This document shows, piece after piece, positions 23,690 to 32,837 of a DNA stretch of 64,000 nt. The position numbers and the translations under genes were made by a program. Position 1 is the first letter of the stretch; each line of letters opens with the position of its first letter. This stretch comes from Candidatus Cacconaster equi. Lineage in GTDB: Bacteria; Bacteroidota; Bacteroidia; Bacteroidales; UBA932. The notes beneath the pieces are model-generated. The model made no database searches. It had not been told where the DNA came from and worked only from the letters and a program-made list of their open reading frames with translations. The stretch is taken from contig JAGHSK010000027.1 in the NCBI GenBank assembly GCA_018065895.1, positions 1-64,000 of the forward strand, given 5' to 3'.

Positions 23690-24988
23690 TCACCTCTTCT
23701 TTGACGGAACTTCACAGGCATCAACCACGTTTCCCTCTCGGTCGAGCAGGGTGAGTTTGATACGTTTTCTGTTGACGTTCATATGGATGGCGCTGACTGT
23801 GTGAGAGCCTTCCGTCCATCTGAAAACGATCTTGTCGGGGTTGAGCATCGGAGCGTCCTGGAACTTGCGTCCCCGGCCGTTGTCAGATGAAGATGTCACA
23901 ACATATACTGTCCCTTTTGAGCCGTCAGTGACCTGATCGCCATACAGGGGGTGAGTGCGTACATACACGTGATTGTTTCCGGCAACTGCAAGATCCACTC
24001 CGAGCTTGTCAAACACCTCGTGCCATCTGCCATACTGCGAAGTCTTGCCGCTTGTGCCGACAAACCATTCATAGTGCATACAGACGACCACATAGCGCGG
24101 AGCATCCTTCCCTGCCCTGGCTTCAGTCACCACCTTTTCGAGCCACTCCTTCGCAGGGATGAAACCCTCCTCGAAGTGCATGGCCTCAGTATTCATCATC
24201 ACGAACATTGCATCTCCGTAACGGAACCAGTAGCTTCTTCCGACCTCAGGGCCATATCCGTTGCGCGGCACATACGAAGTGCCCATAAAGAAACGGTTGG
24301 GCATCTCGAACGACTTGTCCATCACCGTGCGCTTCGTCCAGTTGTCGTGATTGCCGTTTACGCGGGCCCACATGAAACGGGAGAAATTGTTCTCCTCGAA
24401 AAGCCGCTTCCAGAAGGAGTAACTGCCGCCATACGCAACAACGTCGCCGGGACTGAGGATCCAGCTGACCGACGGGTCATAGAACTTGACGGTATTTACC
24501 ATATTCATAGCATGGTCAAGACGGCTTGCCAGAGGCGGATAGCTGTGAAAGTCCGAAATTATGCAGGCCGACCACTCCTTCGCCCCGGCCGTCTTGAAAC
24601 GATGCTCAGAACTTCTGTCCGTACCGTCGGTTATATAATATTTGTATTCAGTATCAGGCTTCAGGCCGGTGAGTGAAGTTCCACATTTGGTGAAGATCAC
24701 ATTCTCATAGAAAGGCTCACCTTTCTCGTTGTCAGACCAGATGCCATTATATGAGTCACATCGGTACGACTCCTGAGCAGCTATGCTACTGCTTCCCCGC
24801 CAATCTCTGTCTGATACTTTGGAATAAACAACCCAGGAATCCGCAGTAGTGGTGTCAGTCGCCCAACTGATGCGGATTTCGTTCGAACAGTTCTCGCCCG
24901 GTTCGGATTCTATGCTGTAGAATTTCTGGGCAAAACACAGCTGTGCCGCAAGGACAAAGCAAAAAAACATCGTTGAAAGCCGTTTCAT
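23690..24988 (-). CDS. Exported purple acid phosphatase-like metallophosphoesterase
   Basis: A 432-residue secreted enzyme. Signal peptide MKRLSTMFFCFVLAAQLCFA. Residues 25-135 are a fibronectin-III-like N-terminal domain (EIRISWATDTTTADSWVVYS, LKPDTEYKYYITDG), then the calcineurin-type catalytic domain with all metal motifs: ISDFHS, SPGDVVAYGG, VNGNHDNW, VCMHYEWF and GNNHVYVRTHP. This is the purple acid phosphatase layout, so a phosphomonoesterase or phosphodiesterase of the periplasm or cell surface is likely. It lies in a same-strand group of exported genes (24988 to the next stop at 25001). Confidence 0.9.
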   Translation of the reverse strand: MKRLSTMFFCFVLAAQLCFAQKFYSIESEPGENCSNEIRISWATDTTTADSWVVYSKVSDRDWRGSSSIAAQESYRCDSYNGIWSDNEKGEPFYENVIFTKCGTSLTGLKPDTEYKYYITDGTDRSSEHRFKTAGAKEWSACIISDFHSYPPLASRLDHAMNMVNTVKFYDPSVSWILSPGDVVAYGGSYSFWKRLFEENNFSRFMWARVNGNHDNWTKRTVMDKSFEMPNRFFMGTSYVPRNGYGPEVGRSYWFRYGDAMFVMMNTEAMHFEEGFIPAKEWLEKVVTEARAGKDAPRYVVVCMHYEWFVGTSGKTSQYGRWHEVFDKLGVDLAVAGNNHVYVRTHPLYGDQVTDGSKGTVYVVTSSSDNGRGRKFQDAPMLNPDKIVFRWTEGSHTVSAIHMNVNRKRIKLTLLDREGNVVDACEVPSKKR

Positions 24989-25000
24989 ATCAGAAGGAGG

Positions 25001-25765
25001 TTAGAGCGCTTCTATTTCAGACCAGGCTACATTTGCCATAATGATGCCGGAAGAGTATGGTCCTACTTCATAAGGATTATACACGAATGTCATTCCGTCT
25101 TGATTGACGAAGAAATTCTCAGTGGCAAGTTCCGTCTCCTCCGTCACGAAATCCGGGAAGAACCCTTCGGTGTCCGAAAGTTTTCCGTAAAGCAAGTCTC
25201 GCAATGCATCAATCTTCTCCTCCGGTACGAAGAAAGAGACGGCCACACGCTTCCCATCCTCCATATTGAAAGTGAAATATGTCTCCCAATACATTCCGTG
25301 AGCGCCTCCGGTATAAGCATTGCCGCCTATTTTATAGGTAACCACGTTCTTTTCCTGATATGGTTCCAGAAATCCGCCCGTAAAATCGTAGTTGTACGCA
25401 AAAGGAGGGAAATGCATCTCTTTTTCGTCATATCCCGCCATGGTTTCGTTGTATTCCTTGTAATAGTTGTCAATCAACGAATTGATATGCGCGTCTATGG
25501 ACAAGGTATCATCCCCGCCATATGATTTCTCATCTATCACACTTCTTATGATTGATTCACGTGCTTCCGCCCATTTTTCTCCTGTTGGAAGCTGAAGGCT
25601 GTAGTGTATTCGCAAAGAATCCTGAAGAGCGCATTCAGGAGCGCCTTCCGGGAGAGGTTTTACTATATCACGATCAAAGGAGTTACATTTTATTTCTCCT
25701 TTTGTGCAGGAAACCGCAATGGCAGCAGCAATAATGATTGCCGCGGATAAAAGGATTCGTCTCAT
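25001..25765 (-). CDS. DUF3298-type lipoprotein (RsiV-like fold)
   Basis: 254 residues with a lipoprotein signal (MRRILLSAAIIIAAAIAVSC, lipobox AVSC). The mature part has LRIHYSLQLPTGEKWAEARE, NYDFTGGFLEPYQEKNVVTY, AYTGGAHGMYWETYFTFNME and TFVYNPYEVGPYSSGIIMAN, which match the DUF4163/DUF3298 pair (GGAHG turn; YNPYEVGPYSSG end) found in lipoproteins and in the extracellular part of RsiV. Known RsiV binds lysozyme; whether this lipoprotein binds such a ligand is unknown. It lies between two phosphoesterase genes. Confidence 0.85.
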   Translation of the reverse strand: MRRILLSAAIIIAAAIAVSCTKGEIKCNSFDRDIVKPLPEGAPECALQDSLRIHYSLQLPTGEKWAEARESIIRSVIDEKSYGGDDTLSIDAHINSLIDNYYKEYNETMAGYDEKEMHFPPFAYNYDFTGGFLEPYQEKNVVTYKIGGNAYTGGAHGMYWETYFTFNMEDGKRVAVSFFVPEEKIDALRDLLYGKLSDTEGFFPDFVTEETELATENFFVNQDGMTFVYNPYEVGPYSSGIIMANVAWSEIEAL

Positions 25766-25771
25766 TTGAGT

Positions 25772-26650
25772 CTATAATTTTATATGATTTATCTTGATTT
25801 CAGACCTGCTTATGTCGGCAATGGCATAATAGGCAGTTTCCGCTTCGTCATCCGAGGAGTCGAGAGTCACATAACGCACACCCCCGTAAGTGATCTCCTC
25901 TCTGCGATGTTTGTGACCCGTGAATACGACGCCCACCTCGCAATCGCTGAAGAGCCCCAGCAGATCGTATGTCTCTTCCATATTGTAGTTGCCCTGAAGC
26001 CCCTGCTTGAGCGCATCAGTCTTGAAGAAGTTGGTATGCGTGAAAAGGATAATATGTCTGTGAAGTGTCCCATACGCCTCGTAGAGAGTCCTTCTGAGCC
26101 ACTCCATCTGCCTGCGTCCCACCTTGCCGCTTGCCGAATCCATACAAATGTATATGTCTTTCCAGCCAGAAGGGGTGACTACCGCAAAAGTATAGCAGGA
26201 TGTCTTGAAAATCGATGCATATTCATTCCACTGCCCGAACTGGATGTCGTGATTGCCCGGAGTGCAGAGGATGGTATCGACTGCGCTCTCCATCACGGGC
26301 TTGAGAGATTCCCGAATCTGGCTGAACCCCCTTTTCCCGCTGATGAAATCGCCCAGGAACAAGCAGACCGGTGACGTTCTGTCTGAATGGAATATCCGCA
26401 CGATGTCGTCAAGATTCTTCGTCGAATTCTGAACGTGTACATCCGCGAAAAGGTAGAGCCTGTAGTTTTCATCCGCAGCCCTTATCTCGAGGGGCGAATG
26501 AGATGCGTTATATGCCTCCGACTGTTGGAAACGTTTGTCAGGACCGTCACTTGAAGATACCAGCAGTCCCGGCAGATCATGCTTGTTGCAGGATGCGATG
26601 ACGAACAGCAGAAGCGCCGCAGCAATATATCGTGAAAAATGTAGTTTCAT
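25772..26650 (-). CDS. Metallophosphoesterase lipoprotein
   Basis: A 292-residue lipoprotein enzyme (MKLHFSRYIAAALLLFVIAS then Cys; lipobox IASC). Calcineurin-type motifs in order: FADVHVQNS, FLGDFISGKRG, TPGNHDIQFG, LFTHTNFF and FTGHKHRREE, so both metal sites are complete. It lacks the fibronectin-like domain of the nearby purple acid phosphatase-like protein and so belongs to a different subgroup. It sits 5 bases after the barrel gene upstream and 6 bases before the DUF3298 lipoprotein gene, so it is probably in the same operon. Confidence 0.88.
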   Translation of the reverse strand: MKLHFSRYIAAALLLFVIASCNKHDLPGLLVSSSDGPDKRFQQSEAYNASHSPLEIRAADENYRLYLFADVHVQNSTKNLDDIVRIFHSDRTSPVCLFLGDFISGKRGFSQIRESLKPVMESAVDTILCTPGNHDIQFGQWNEYASIFKTSCYTFAVVTPSGWKDIYICMDSASGKVGRRQMEWLRRTLYEAYGTLHRHIILFTHTNFFKTDALKQGLQGNYNMEETYDLLGLFSDCEVGVVFTGHKHRREEITYGGVRYVTLDSSDDEAETAYYAIADISRSEIKINHIKL

Positions 26651-26654
26651 GGCA

Positions 26655-27350
26655 TCAGAATGTATAAGTTGCTCCCAATCTGCCGGTTATTCCGAAAAAT
26701 CCAGCCGTCATATTGAACATGCCGGATGGTTTGATATCAATCTCAGCCTTGAAGCCGAGTCTTTCGTTATATTCGTAACGTCCTCCAAGATAAAATATCG
26801 GGGAGCGCATTCTTTCATATTCGTATTCAGTGAAATTCTTTACTCCACCGAGAATATCCCACTGGGCTTCGTCTCCGAATATATTGAACTGAAGCCTGTA
26901 CAGAAGGTTGGTCGGCTCCCTCAGGGCATCTTCCGGGAGAGAACTTCTCATATATCCCGACGTACGGGAGAAAATGCCCAATTGGAAATCGCAATATTTC
27001 ATTTTCCAGCCGGCGCTCCCGGCAACAATGAAGTCATACAGATGATCCCTTGCCACAAGGCGCACAAATGCCGTGGCATCCACATAGAGGGTTCCCGGGC
27101 GGAATTTGACCTTCGGCCTGGCTGTCAGGGAGAATGACCACACATTGGCCGTCATTCCTTCAAAGGAGAAGGATATATCCAGGGTATCCTGCAGACTCAG
27201 CCTTCCGTCCAGATCCAGACCGGTGTTGAAGCCCCAGGCGGGATTATAGCTCCCGACCACATTGGCTCCCACCTTTATGTCAGGCCTTTCGGCACGCATC
27301 CGAGGCACGAGGCACAGGACCAGGACAACCGTAAACAGAATCTTTTTCAT
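26655..27350 (-). CDS. Outer-membrane beta-barrel protein
   Basis: 231 residues with signal peptide MKKILFTVVLVLCLVPRMRA and about ten amphipathic strands (IKVGANVVGSYNPAWGFNTG, VWSFSLTARPKVKFRPGTLY), ending with GRLGATYTF. It is the first gene of a minus-strand group with the metallophosphoesterase, the DUF3298 lipoprotein and the purple acid phosphatase-like gene. Function is unknown; it might deliver substrate or anchor the exported phosphatases, which is inference from gene order. The start is 27350; the longer frame (to 27383) adds an implausible N-terminus. Confidence 0.78.
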   Translation of the reverse strand: MKKILFTVVLVLCLVPRMRAERPDIKVGANVVGSYNPAWGFNTGLDLDGRLSLQDTLDISFSFEGMTANVWSFSLTARPKVKFRPGTLYVDATAFVRLVARDHLYDFIVAGSAGWKMKYCDFQLGIFSRTSGYMRSSLPEDALREPTNLLYRLQFNIFGDEAQWDILGGVKNFTEYEYERMRSPIFYLGGRYEYNERLGFKAEIDIKPSGMFNMTAGFFGITGRLGATYTF

Positions 27351-27393
27351 CAAACAATGAATTAGAAGCCGCAATTTACGCATAAATTTTGGT

Positions 27394-27401
27394 TATATTT
27401 G
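27394..27401 (+). promoter_or_regulatory. -7 box (TATATTTG) for the aldolase-deacylase gene
   Basis: TAnnTTTG match, 20 bases before ATG 27421. Confidence 0.55.
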
Positions 27402-27420
27402 CATTGGAAATATCAAATCT

Positions 27421-29046
27421 ATGAAAGTACAGTTTCAATGCGACTACTGCGAAGGCGCACACCCGAGAATCATTGAGCGTCTCGTCCAGACGAACATGAT
27501 GCAGACTCCCGGATATGGAGAAGATGAAATCTGCGCGAGAGCGCGTGAACTTGTCAAGAAAGCCTGCGATGCCCCGAATTCTGACGTGCATTTCCTTGTA
27601 GGAGGCACCCAGACCAACGTTACCTGCATCTCATCAATTCTGAAACCATACCAGGGCGTGTTGTGCGCAAGCAGCGGACATATCGGCATACACGAAACAG
27701 GAGCGATAGAGCACGGTGGCCACAAGGTTCTCCCTCTTCCCTCCGAAGACGGGAAAATTTCCGCATCGCAGATTGAGGATGCCGTCAAAGAGCATTTCGA
27801 CGATCCAAGTTTCGAGCATATGGTCCAGCCGGGTATGGTATATATCTCCTACCCGACTGAACGCGGCACAATCTATTCGAAGAGGGAGCTTGAGCAGATC
27901 AGTGCCGTATGCCGCAAATATTCGCTGCCGCTTTACGTTGACGGAGCACGTCTGGGATATGGACTGACCTGCAGTGAATGTGATCTGGAACTGAAGGATT
28001 TCGCCCGTCTGACCGATATGTTCTACATAGGTGGGACAAAGCAGGGAGCACTTTTCGGGGAGGCCGTGGTTATCAACAACGATGCATTGAAGCCGTATTT
28101 CCGCTACTACATCAAGCAGAACGGAGGAATGCTTGCAAAGGGGCGTCTGTTAGGCATCCAATTCGAGGAGCTGTTCAGAGATTCCCTCTATTTCGACATT
28201 GCACGTGAAGCGAACCGTCTCGCCGAGAAGATCCGCGTGAATCTCAAGAGAATGGGATACAAGTTCCTTCTCGACACACCGACAAACCAGATTTTCGTGA
28301 TAATGGAGAACAGCCGCATTGCAAAGATTGAGGACAAGATCGGTTACGAATTCTGGTTCAACGTGGATGCCGATCATTCAGCCATCCGTTTCGCCACAAG
28401 CTGGGCAACCACCGAAGAGAACGTGGACTATCTGATAAAAGTGCTTGAGGAGACCTCCATGGATGTAGTCCGGAAGGTCCGCGACTTCCTCGAGAGGAAC
28501 GGCATCTGGTACGAAATACATTTCCACCCGCCGCTATTCACGATAGAGCAGGCTCTCGAATATTGGAAAGACATCGACGCAGTGCACTGCAAGAACCTGT
28601 TTATGCGCAATCATAAAGGCAACCGCCACTATATGGTGAGCTTCGAGTGCCATAAGGACCTTGACATTCACTCTTTGGAGCATTCTCTCCACCAAGGCAA
28701 ACTCTCTTTCGCCTCCCCTGAGAGAATGGATCGTTGCCTCGGCCTGAGACCGGGAAGCGTATCTCCTTTCGGTCTGATAAACGATATCGGCCTGACGGAC
28801 AACTCCGGCAAGGCAAAAGATGGTGTAAAGGAAAGTGAGCTTTTCGAAAACGGTCACCGCGTGAAATTATATCTCGATGCCGACCTGAGGAATGCGGAGC
28901 GGGTAAGCTTCCATCCTTGCGACAACACTGCTTCCGTAGTGATCACACACGACGGACTGATGAAGTTCCTGGAGCTTTGGGGAGGTGAGGTGGAATGGCT
29001 TGAGATTACGCCAGCTCCGACAGCTCAAGCCAGCGCATCTCTTTAA
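27421..29046 (+). CDS. Threonine aldolase fused to YbaK/ProX-like tRNA-editing domain
   Basis: A 541-residue two-domain protein. Residues 1-340 are a PLP-dependent threonine aldolase/beta-eliminating lyase (fold type I): FQCDYCEGAHPRIIERLVQT, NMMQTPGYGEDE, FLVGGTQTN, GHIGIHETGAIEHGG, LYVDGARLGYGL, and the PLP lysine in FYIGGTKQGALFGEAV. Residues 347-530 are a prolyl-tRNA-editing domain of the YbaK/PrdX/ProXp type: HPPLFTIEQALEYW, the conserved VHCKNLFMRNHKGNRHYMVS with its catalytic-region Lys, RPGSVSPFGLIND and SFHPCDNTASVV. The two halves are normally separate proteins. One would cleave Thr/allo-Thr to Gly and acetaldehyde; the other would deacylate mischarged tRNA. The frame is unbroken. 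The 3' end overlaps the convergent ABC-F gene by 41 bases. Confidence 0.9.
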   Translation: MKVQFQCDYCEGAHPRIIERLVQTNMMQTPGYGEDEICARARELVKKACDAPNSDVHFLVGGTQTNVTCISSILKPYQGVLCASSGHIGIHETGAIEHGGHKVLPLPSEDGKISASQIEDAVKEHFDDPSFEHMVQPGMVYISYPTERGTIYSKRELEQISAVCRKYSLPLYVDGARLGYGLTCSECDLELKDFARLTDMFYIGGTKQGALFGEAVVINNDALKPYFRYYIKQNGGMLAKGRLLGIQFEELFRDSLYFDIAREANRLAEKIRVNLKRMGYKFLLDTPTNQIFVIMENSRIAKIEDKIGYEFWFNVDADHSAIRFATSWATTEENVDYLIKVLEETSMDVVRKVRDFLERNGIWYEIHFHPPLFTIEQALEYWKDIDAVHCKNLFMRNHKGNRHYMVSFECHKDLDIHSLEHSLHQGKLSFASPERMDRCLGLRPGSVSPFGLINDIGLTDNSGKAKDGVKESELFENGHRVKLYLDADLRNAERVSFHPCDNTASVVITHDGLMKFLELWGGEVEWLEITPAPTAQASASL

Positions 29047-30778
29047 CATCCAGCAAGTCTGACACTTCGCTGAACCTTTGTGAGACGGCTGCGAGTTCGT
29101 TGTACGGGAGCGTGCCTGAATTCATCCTTCCGGTCAGGGATTCCTTTTCAGCAGAAAGCTGCTCTATCTCAATTTCAAGCTGCTCGAACTCGCGCTTTTC
29201 CTTGAAATTCATCTTGCGTTTCGAAGGCACGGGCGATTGGGTATCCTGAATCCGGCGGCTCTTCTCCGACGGTTTGGCAGCCCGGTCAAGAGATCGTCTC
29301 TCCGATTCATAATCCTTTATGAAGGTGCGGTATTCAGTGTACGTGCCGATGAAGTCCCTGACCACTCCGTCTCCGCAGAAGACAAAAAGATGATCCACGA
29401 GCCTGTCAAGGAAATGGCGGTCGTGCGACACTATGACCAGTGTCCCTTTGAAATCTTTCAGATATTCCTCCAGGACATTGAGCGTCACGATATCCAGATC
29501 ATTGGTCGGTTCGTCCATAATCAGCAGGTTAGGCTGCTTCATCAGGATGGTCAGCAGATAAAGACGCCGTTTCTCGCCGCCAGAAAGTTTTGACAGGCGG
29601 TTGTTGTACATATCGTGAGGGAAAAGGAATCTGCCGAGCAAATGGGTGTCATTCACAGTTTCAAGCACCGTCTGGTTGTCGTCAAACTCAATTCCATTCT
29701 GATTGTAATATCCTATCTTCAGCGACTCTCCGAGGTCAATTACACCGCTCTGGCGCGCCACTCCGTCATCAGGTATCAAGCCGAGAAGCAGATTTATGAA
29801 AGTACTCTTCCCGGAACCGTTCCGGCCTACGATACCGACCCTCTCATATCTCTGGAAATTGTATGTAAAATGGTCAAGTATGCATTTGTCTCCATAGTGG
29901 AAACAGACGTCACGGCAGTTGATGACTTTGGAGCCAAGCCGCGTCGAGCCGGTCATCTCCGACAAGTCGAGCTGTGACGAACGATAGACTTGTTCCGCAC
30001 GCTCCTTCAATTCATAGAACGCATCCTTGCGGTATTTGGCCTTGCCGCTTCTGGCACACGGAGTGCTTCGCATCCACTCGAGTTCCCGTCTGAGGATGTT
30101 GCGTACCTTGTCAGTCTCGGAGTTGTAATTTTCGATGCGCTCCTGCCTCTTTTCGAGGAAATTCTCATAATCACCACGATAGAAATAAAGGGAGCCGTGA
30201 TCAAGTTCCATCACAATATTGCACACACGCTCCAGGAAATACCTGTCGTGGGTAACCATCAGCAGGGTACAGCGGCTTCTTGTCAGATATGATTCAAGGT
30301 ATTCTATGGCATCAAGGTCAAGATGGTTCGTCGGCTCGTCCATTATATAGAAATCCGCATCCTGCGCAAGCATCTGGGATAGAGCCACTCTCTTGATTTC
30401 GCCTCCGGACAGGTTCTTCATCCTGACAGACAGGTCTCCCAAGCCGAAGTTTGTCAGCAGCTGCTTTGCCTTGAGTTCATATTCGAAGCGCTCCCCTTTG
30501 CAGCCCTCCATTACCTGTTCCAGTACGGAGGCCTCGGGATCAAAGGCGTAGTCCTGTTCCAGAAAGGCGATACGGATATCCTTCAGAAAGGTTATTTTTC
30601 CACCTGAGTCTGATTTGTCCTTGCCTGCAAGGATTCTCAGGAGTGAGGTTTTGCCGGTGCCGTTTGGAGCGATAAGAGCAATCTTGTCCCCCTCGTTCAG
30701 ATTGAAGGAGATATGGTCGAAAAGCACTTTCGGCCCGTAGGACTTGGATATGTTTTCAATTTGCAGATAACTCGCCAT
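29006..30778 (-). CDS. ABC-F ATPase, Uup-like
   Basis: A 590-residue soluble protein with two ATP-binding cassettes and no membrane segments. Cassette 1 has ALIAPNGTGKTSLLRI and LSGGEIKRVALSQML with YIMDEPTNHLDLD; cassette 2 has GIVGRNGSGKSTFINL, LSGGEKRRLYLLTIL and LIMDEPTNDLDIVT. The linker between them (REELEWMRSTPCARSGKAKY) is the ABC-F P-site tRNA-interacting region. The C-terminal coiled coil (FEQLEIEIEQLSAEKESLTG) marks the Uup type. ABC-F proteins bind ribosomes, or in Uup's case also DNA. Start MASYLQIENISKSYGPK at 30778; the upstream codons are non-family. Confidence 0.92.
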   Translation of the reverse strand: MASYLQIENISKSYGPKVLFDHISFNLNEGDKIALIAPNGTGKTSLLRILAGKDKSDSGGKITFLKDIRIAFLEQDYAFDPEASVLEQVMEGCKGERFEYELKAKQLLTNFGLGDLSVRMKNLSGGEIKRVALSQMLAQDADFYIMDEPTNHLDLDAIEYLESYLTRSRCTLLMVTHDRYFLERVCNIVMELDHGSLYFYRGDYENFLEKRQERIENYNSETDKVRNILRRELEWMRSTPCARSGKAKYRKDAFYELKERAEQVYRSSQLDLSEMTGSTRLGSKVINCRDVCFHYGDKCILDHFTYNFQRYERVGIVGRNGSGKSTFINLLLGLIPDDGVARQSGVIDLGESLKIGYYNQNGIEFDDNQTVLETVNDTHLLGRFLFPHDMYNNRLSKLSGGEKRRLYLLTILMKQPNLLIMDEPTNDLDIVTLNVLEEYLKDFKGTLVIVSHDRHFLDRLVDHLFVFCGDGVVRDFIGTYTEYRTFIKDYESERRSLDRAAKPSEKSRRIQDTQSPVPSKRKMNFKEKREFEQLEIEIEQLSAEKESLTGRMNSGTLPYNELAAVSQRFSEVSDLLDVKEMRWLELSELA

Positions 30779-30815
30779 ATCAGGCGCGAAGGTAAGAAGA
30801 TTATCAATAATTCGG

Positions 30816-30823
30816 TATATTTG
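30816..30823 (+). promoter_or_regulatory. -7 box (TATATTTG) for the COG0523-thi operon
   Basis: TAnnTTTG match 21 bases before ATG 30844. The leader is too short to hold a TPP riboswitch. Confidence 0.55.
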
Positions 30824-30843
30824 CACCATTAATTGTATCTGGT

Positions 30844-32046
30844 ATGATGAGTGAAAAAGATATTCCCGTCCTTCTGCTCACCGGGTATCTCGGAAGTGGA
30901 AAGACAACTCTTGTAAACAGGATTCTGACAAACCGCCGCGGCATCAAATTCGCCGTGATAGTCAATGATATAGGAGAAGTTAACATTGACGCCAGCCTCA
31001 TTGAGCAGGGTGGCGTGGTAGGCAAGAAAGACGACAGCCTCGTTGCCTTGCAGAACGGTTGTATCTGCTGTACGCTGAAGATGGACCTCGTGGAACAGCT
31101 CGCCGGCATCGTCAGGATGCGCAAATTCGACTATATTGTCATCGAGGCGAGCGGAATATGCGAACCGGAGCCGATCGCCCAGACAATCTGTTCGATTCCA
31201 TCGATGATTGACACAAGGCTGCTCCCTGCCGTTCCACGTCTTGACTGCGTCGTCACGGTAGTTGATGCGCTCAGACTCCAGAGCGAATTCGGATGCGGCG
31301 ACAATCTGATGCGCAAGGACATTGACGAGGATGACCTTGAGAATCTTGTGATACAGCAGGTTGAATTCTGCAACAAGATTCTTCTCAACAAGGCCTCGGA
31401 AGTCTCAGATGAAGACAAGACCAGGATAAAAAGCATAATACGTGCTCTTCAGGGAGAGGCTGAAATCATCGAGTGTGACTACTGCGACGTGGATCTCGAC
31501 AAGATTCTGCATACAGATTCCTTTGATTTCGACAAAGTCATCACCTCAGCCACCTGGCTGAAAGAAGTCGAAGGCCATCACGATGACGATGATGACGAAG
31601 AAGATGAGGCTCACGAGCACGAACATGAGCATGAACACGAGCATCATCACCACCACGAACATGAAGGCGGCGAAGTGGAAGAATACGGCATCGACACCTA
31701 TGTCTATACACGACGTGAGCCTTTCGACCTCAACCTTTTCGACTTCTTCGTCGACAGGGCATGGCCTGAATCAGTCATCCGCGCCAAAGGAATCTGCTAT
31801 TTCGCCGATGAACCTGACATCTGCTACCTTTTCGAACAGGCCGGAAAACAGATTTCCCTGAAAAATGCCGGCCAGTGGTATGCCACAATGCCTAAGGACG
31901 AACTTTTCGATATGATGGAACGTGACGAGAATCTGCGCCGCGATTGGGACGACGAATATGGTGACAGGATGCAGAAAATCGTCTTTATCGGGCAGCATCT
32001 CGACAAGAAAGCAATCAAAGAGGCCCTTGACGCTTGTATTGTATGA
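30844..32046 (+). CDS. COG0523/CobW-type GTPase with His-rich metal-binding loop
   Basis: A 400-residue G3E-family GTPase, a metallochaperone type. The P-loop is LLTGYLGSGKTTLVNRIL at residues 11-28; the metal motif GCICC is in LQNGCICCTLKMDL near 78; the guanine-specificity region NKASEVSDED is near 183. Residues 247-285 hold a run of Asp/Glu then HEHEH repeats and HHHHH, a likely Zn2+ or other divalent metal store. The CobW C-terminal domain (GICYFADEPDICYLFEQAGK) follows. Zn, Ni or Co delivery are possible; Zn is commonest for this branch. It begins the thiamine operon: its stop overlaps the thiM start as ATGA. Confidence 0.9.
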   Translation: MMSEKDIPVLLLTGYLGSGKTTLVNRILTNRRGIKFAVIVNDIGEVNIDASLIEQGGVVGKKDDSLVALQNGCICCTLKMDLVEQLAGIVRMRKFDYIVIEASGICEPEPIAQTICSIPSMIDTRLLPAVPRLDCVVTVVDALRLQSEFGCGDNLMRKDIDEDDLENLVIQQVEFCNKILLNKASEVSDEDKTRIKSIIRALQGEAEIIECDYCDVDLDKILHTDSFDFDKVITSATWLKEVEGHHDDDDDEEDEAHEHEHEHEHEHHHHHEHEGGEVEEYGIDTYVYTRREPFDLNLFDFFVDRAWPESVIRAKGICYFADEPDICYLFEQAGKQISLKNAGQWYATMPKDELFDMMERDENLRRDWDDEYGDRMQKIVFIGQHLDKKAIKEALDACIV

Positions 32047-32837
32047 TAGACAGGAGACGTTTCATACACGACTGCGGCTCAATCAGGACATCTGTTCCTC
32101 TCGTGCTGAACATCACCAACTACGTGGCGATGAATTACTGTGCCAATGCGCTTCTGGCAATCGGGGCTTCACCGCTGATGTCTTTCTGCCCGGAAGAGAT
32201 GGAAGAACTGGCCTCAAGATGCGACTCTCTGGTAATCAACATAGGATGTCTTGATTCGCAACAGATCAAGGCGATGCGACTGGCCTCGTCCGTTTTTGGA
32301 AAGATGGGCAAGAAATGGGTTCTGGACCCTGTTGGAGCAGGAGCCAGCGCTCTGAGAAAAGAGACTGCGCTCTCCCTGGTGGATGAGTTCCACCCGTCGA
32401 TAATACGATGCAACGCATCCGAGATTACTGCCCTGTTAGGCAGCAGAGTTTCTGGAAGAGGAGTTGATTCCTCACTTCTGCCTGACGATGTCTCCTGCAT
32501 TGCTGACGAATTTGCAAAGAAGAGCGGATGCGTCATATCGGTGAGTGGTCCGGTGGACTATGTCACTGACGGAAGTCATTCGGAACGCATTTCCAACGGA
32601 AGTCCATTGATGCCGCGCGTGACCGCCACCGGATGTGTGGCCTCTGCAATTACAGGAGCTGTCGCTGCAGTGGAGAAGAGTTCATTTGACGCAGCACTCA
32701 ATGCAATGGCGATAATGGGCGTTGCAGGTGAGATTGCCGCCTCCAGATCCGAAGGAACAGGTTCATTTCAGGTACGGTTTCTCGATGAACTCTCAAATTT
32801 CGATGCTGAAAAGGCAGCTGAACTGATAAGACAATGA
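32043..32837 (+). CDS. thiM: Hydroxyethylthiazole kinase
   Basis: Phosphorylates 4-methyl-5-(2-hydroxyethyl)thiazole, a salvage step. It is 264 residues, and all family signatures are visible: VPLVLNITNYVAMNYCANAL near the N-terminus, LVINIGCLDS, WVLDPVGAGAS, IIRCNASEI, ISVSGPVDYVTDG and VTATGCVASAI with the catalytic Cys in the GxGC loop. The start is the ATG of the ATGA overlap with the upstream GTPase gene. It feeds ThiE. Confidence 0.93.
   Translation: MIDRRRFIHDCGSIRTSVPLVLNITNYVAMNYCANALLAIGASPLMSFCPEEMEELASRCDSLVINIGCLDSQQIKAMRLASSVFGKMGKKWVLDPVGAGASALRKETALSLVDEFHPSIIRCNASEITALLGSRVSGRGVDSSLLPDDVSCIADEFAKKSGCVISVSGPVDYVTDGSHSERISNGSPLMPRVTATGCVASAITGAVAAVEKSSFDAALNAMAIMGVAGEIAASRSEGTGSFQVRFLDELSNFDAEKAAELIRQ

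Noticed and set aside
30784-30843. Possible TPP riboswitch upstream of the thi operon
   Set aside because: The leader between the -7 box and the start codon is about 20 bases, and no CUGAGA or other THI-box element is visible.
31580-31680. Tandem repeat-like DNA (CACGAGCA/CATGAGCA repeats)
   Set aside because: It encodes the His/Glu-rich metal-binding loop of the GTPase; the repeat is a result of the protein sequence, not a CRISPR or mobile element.
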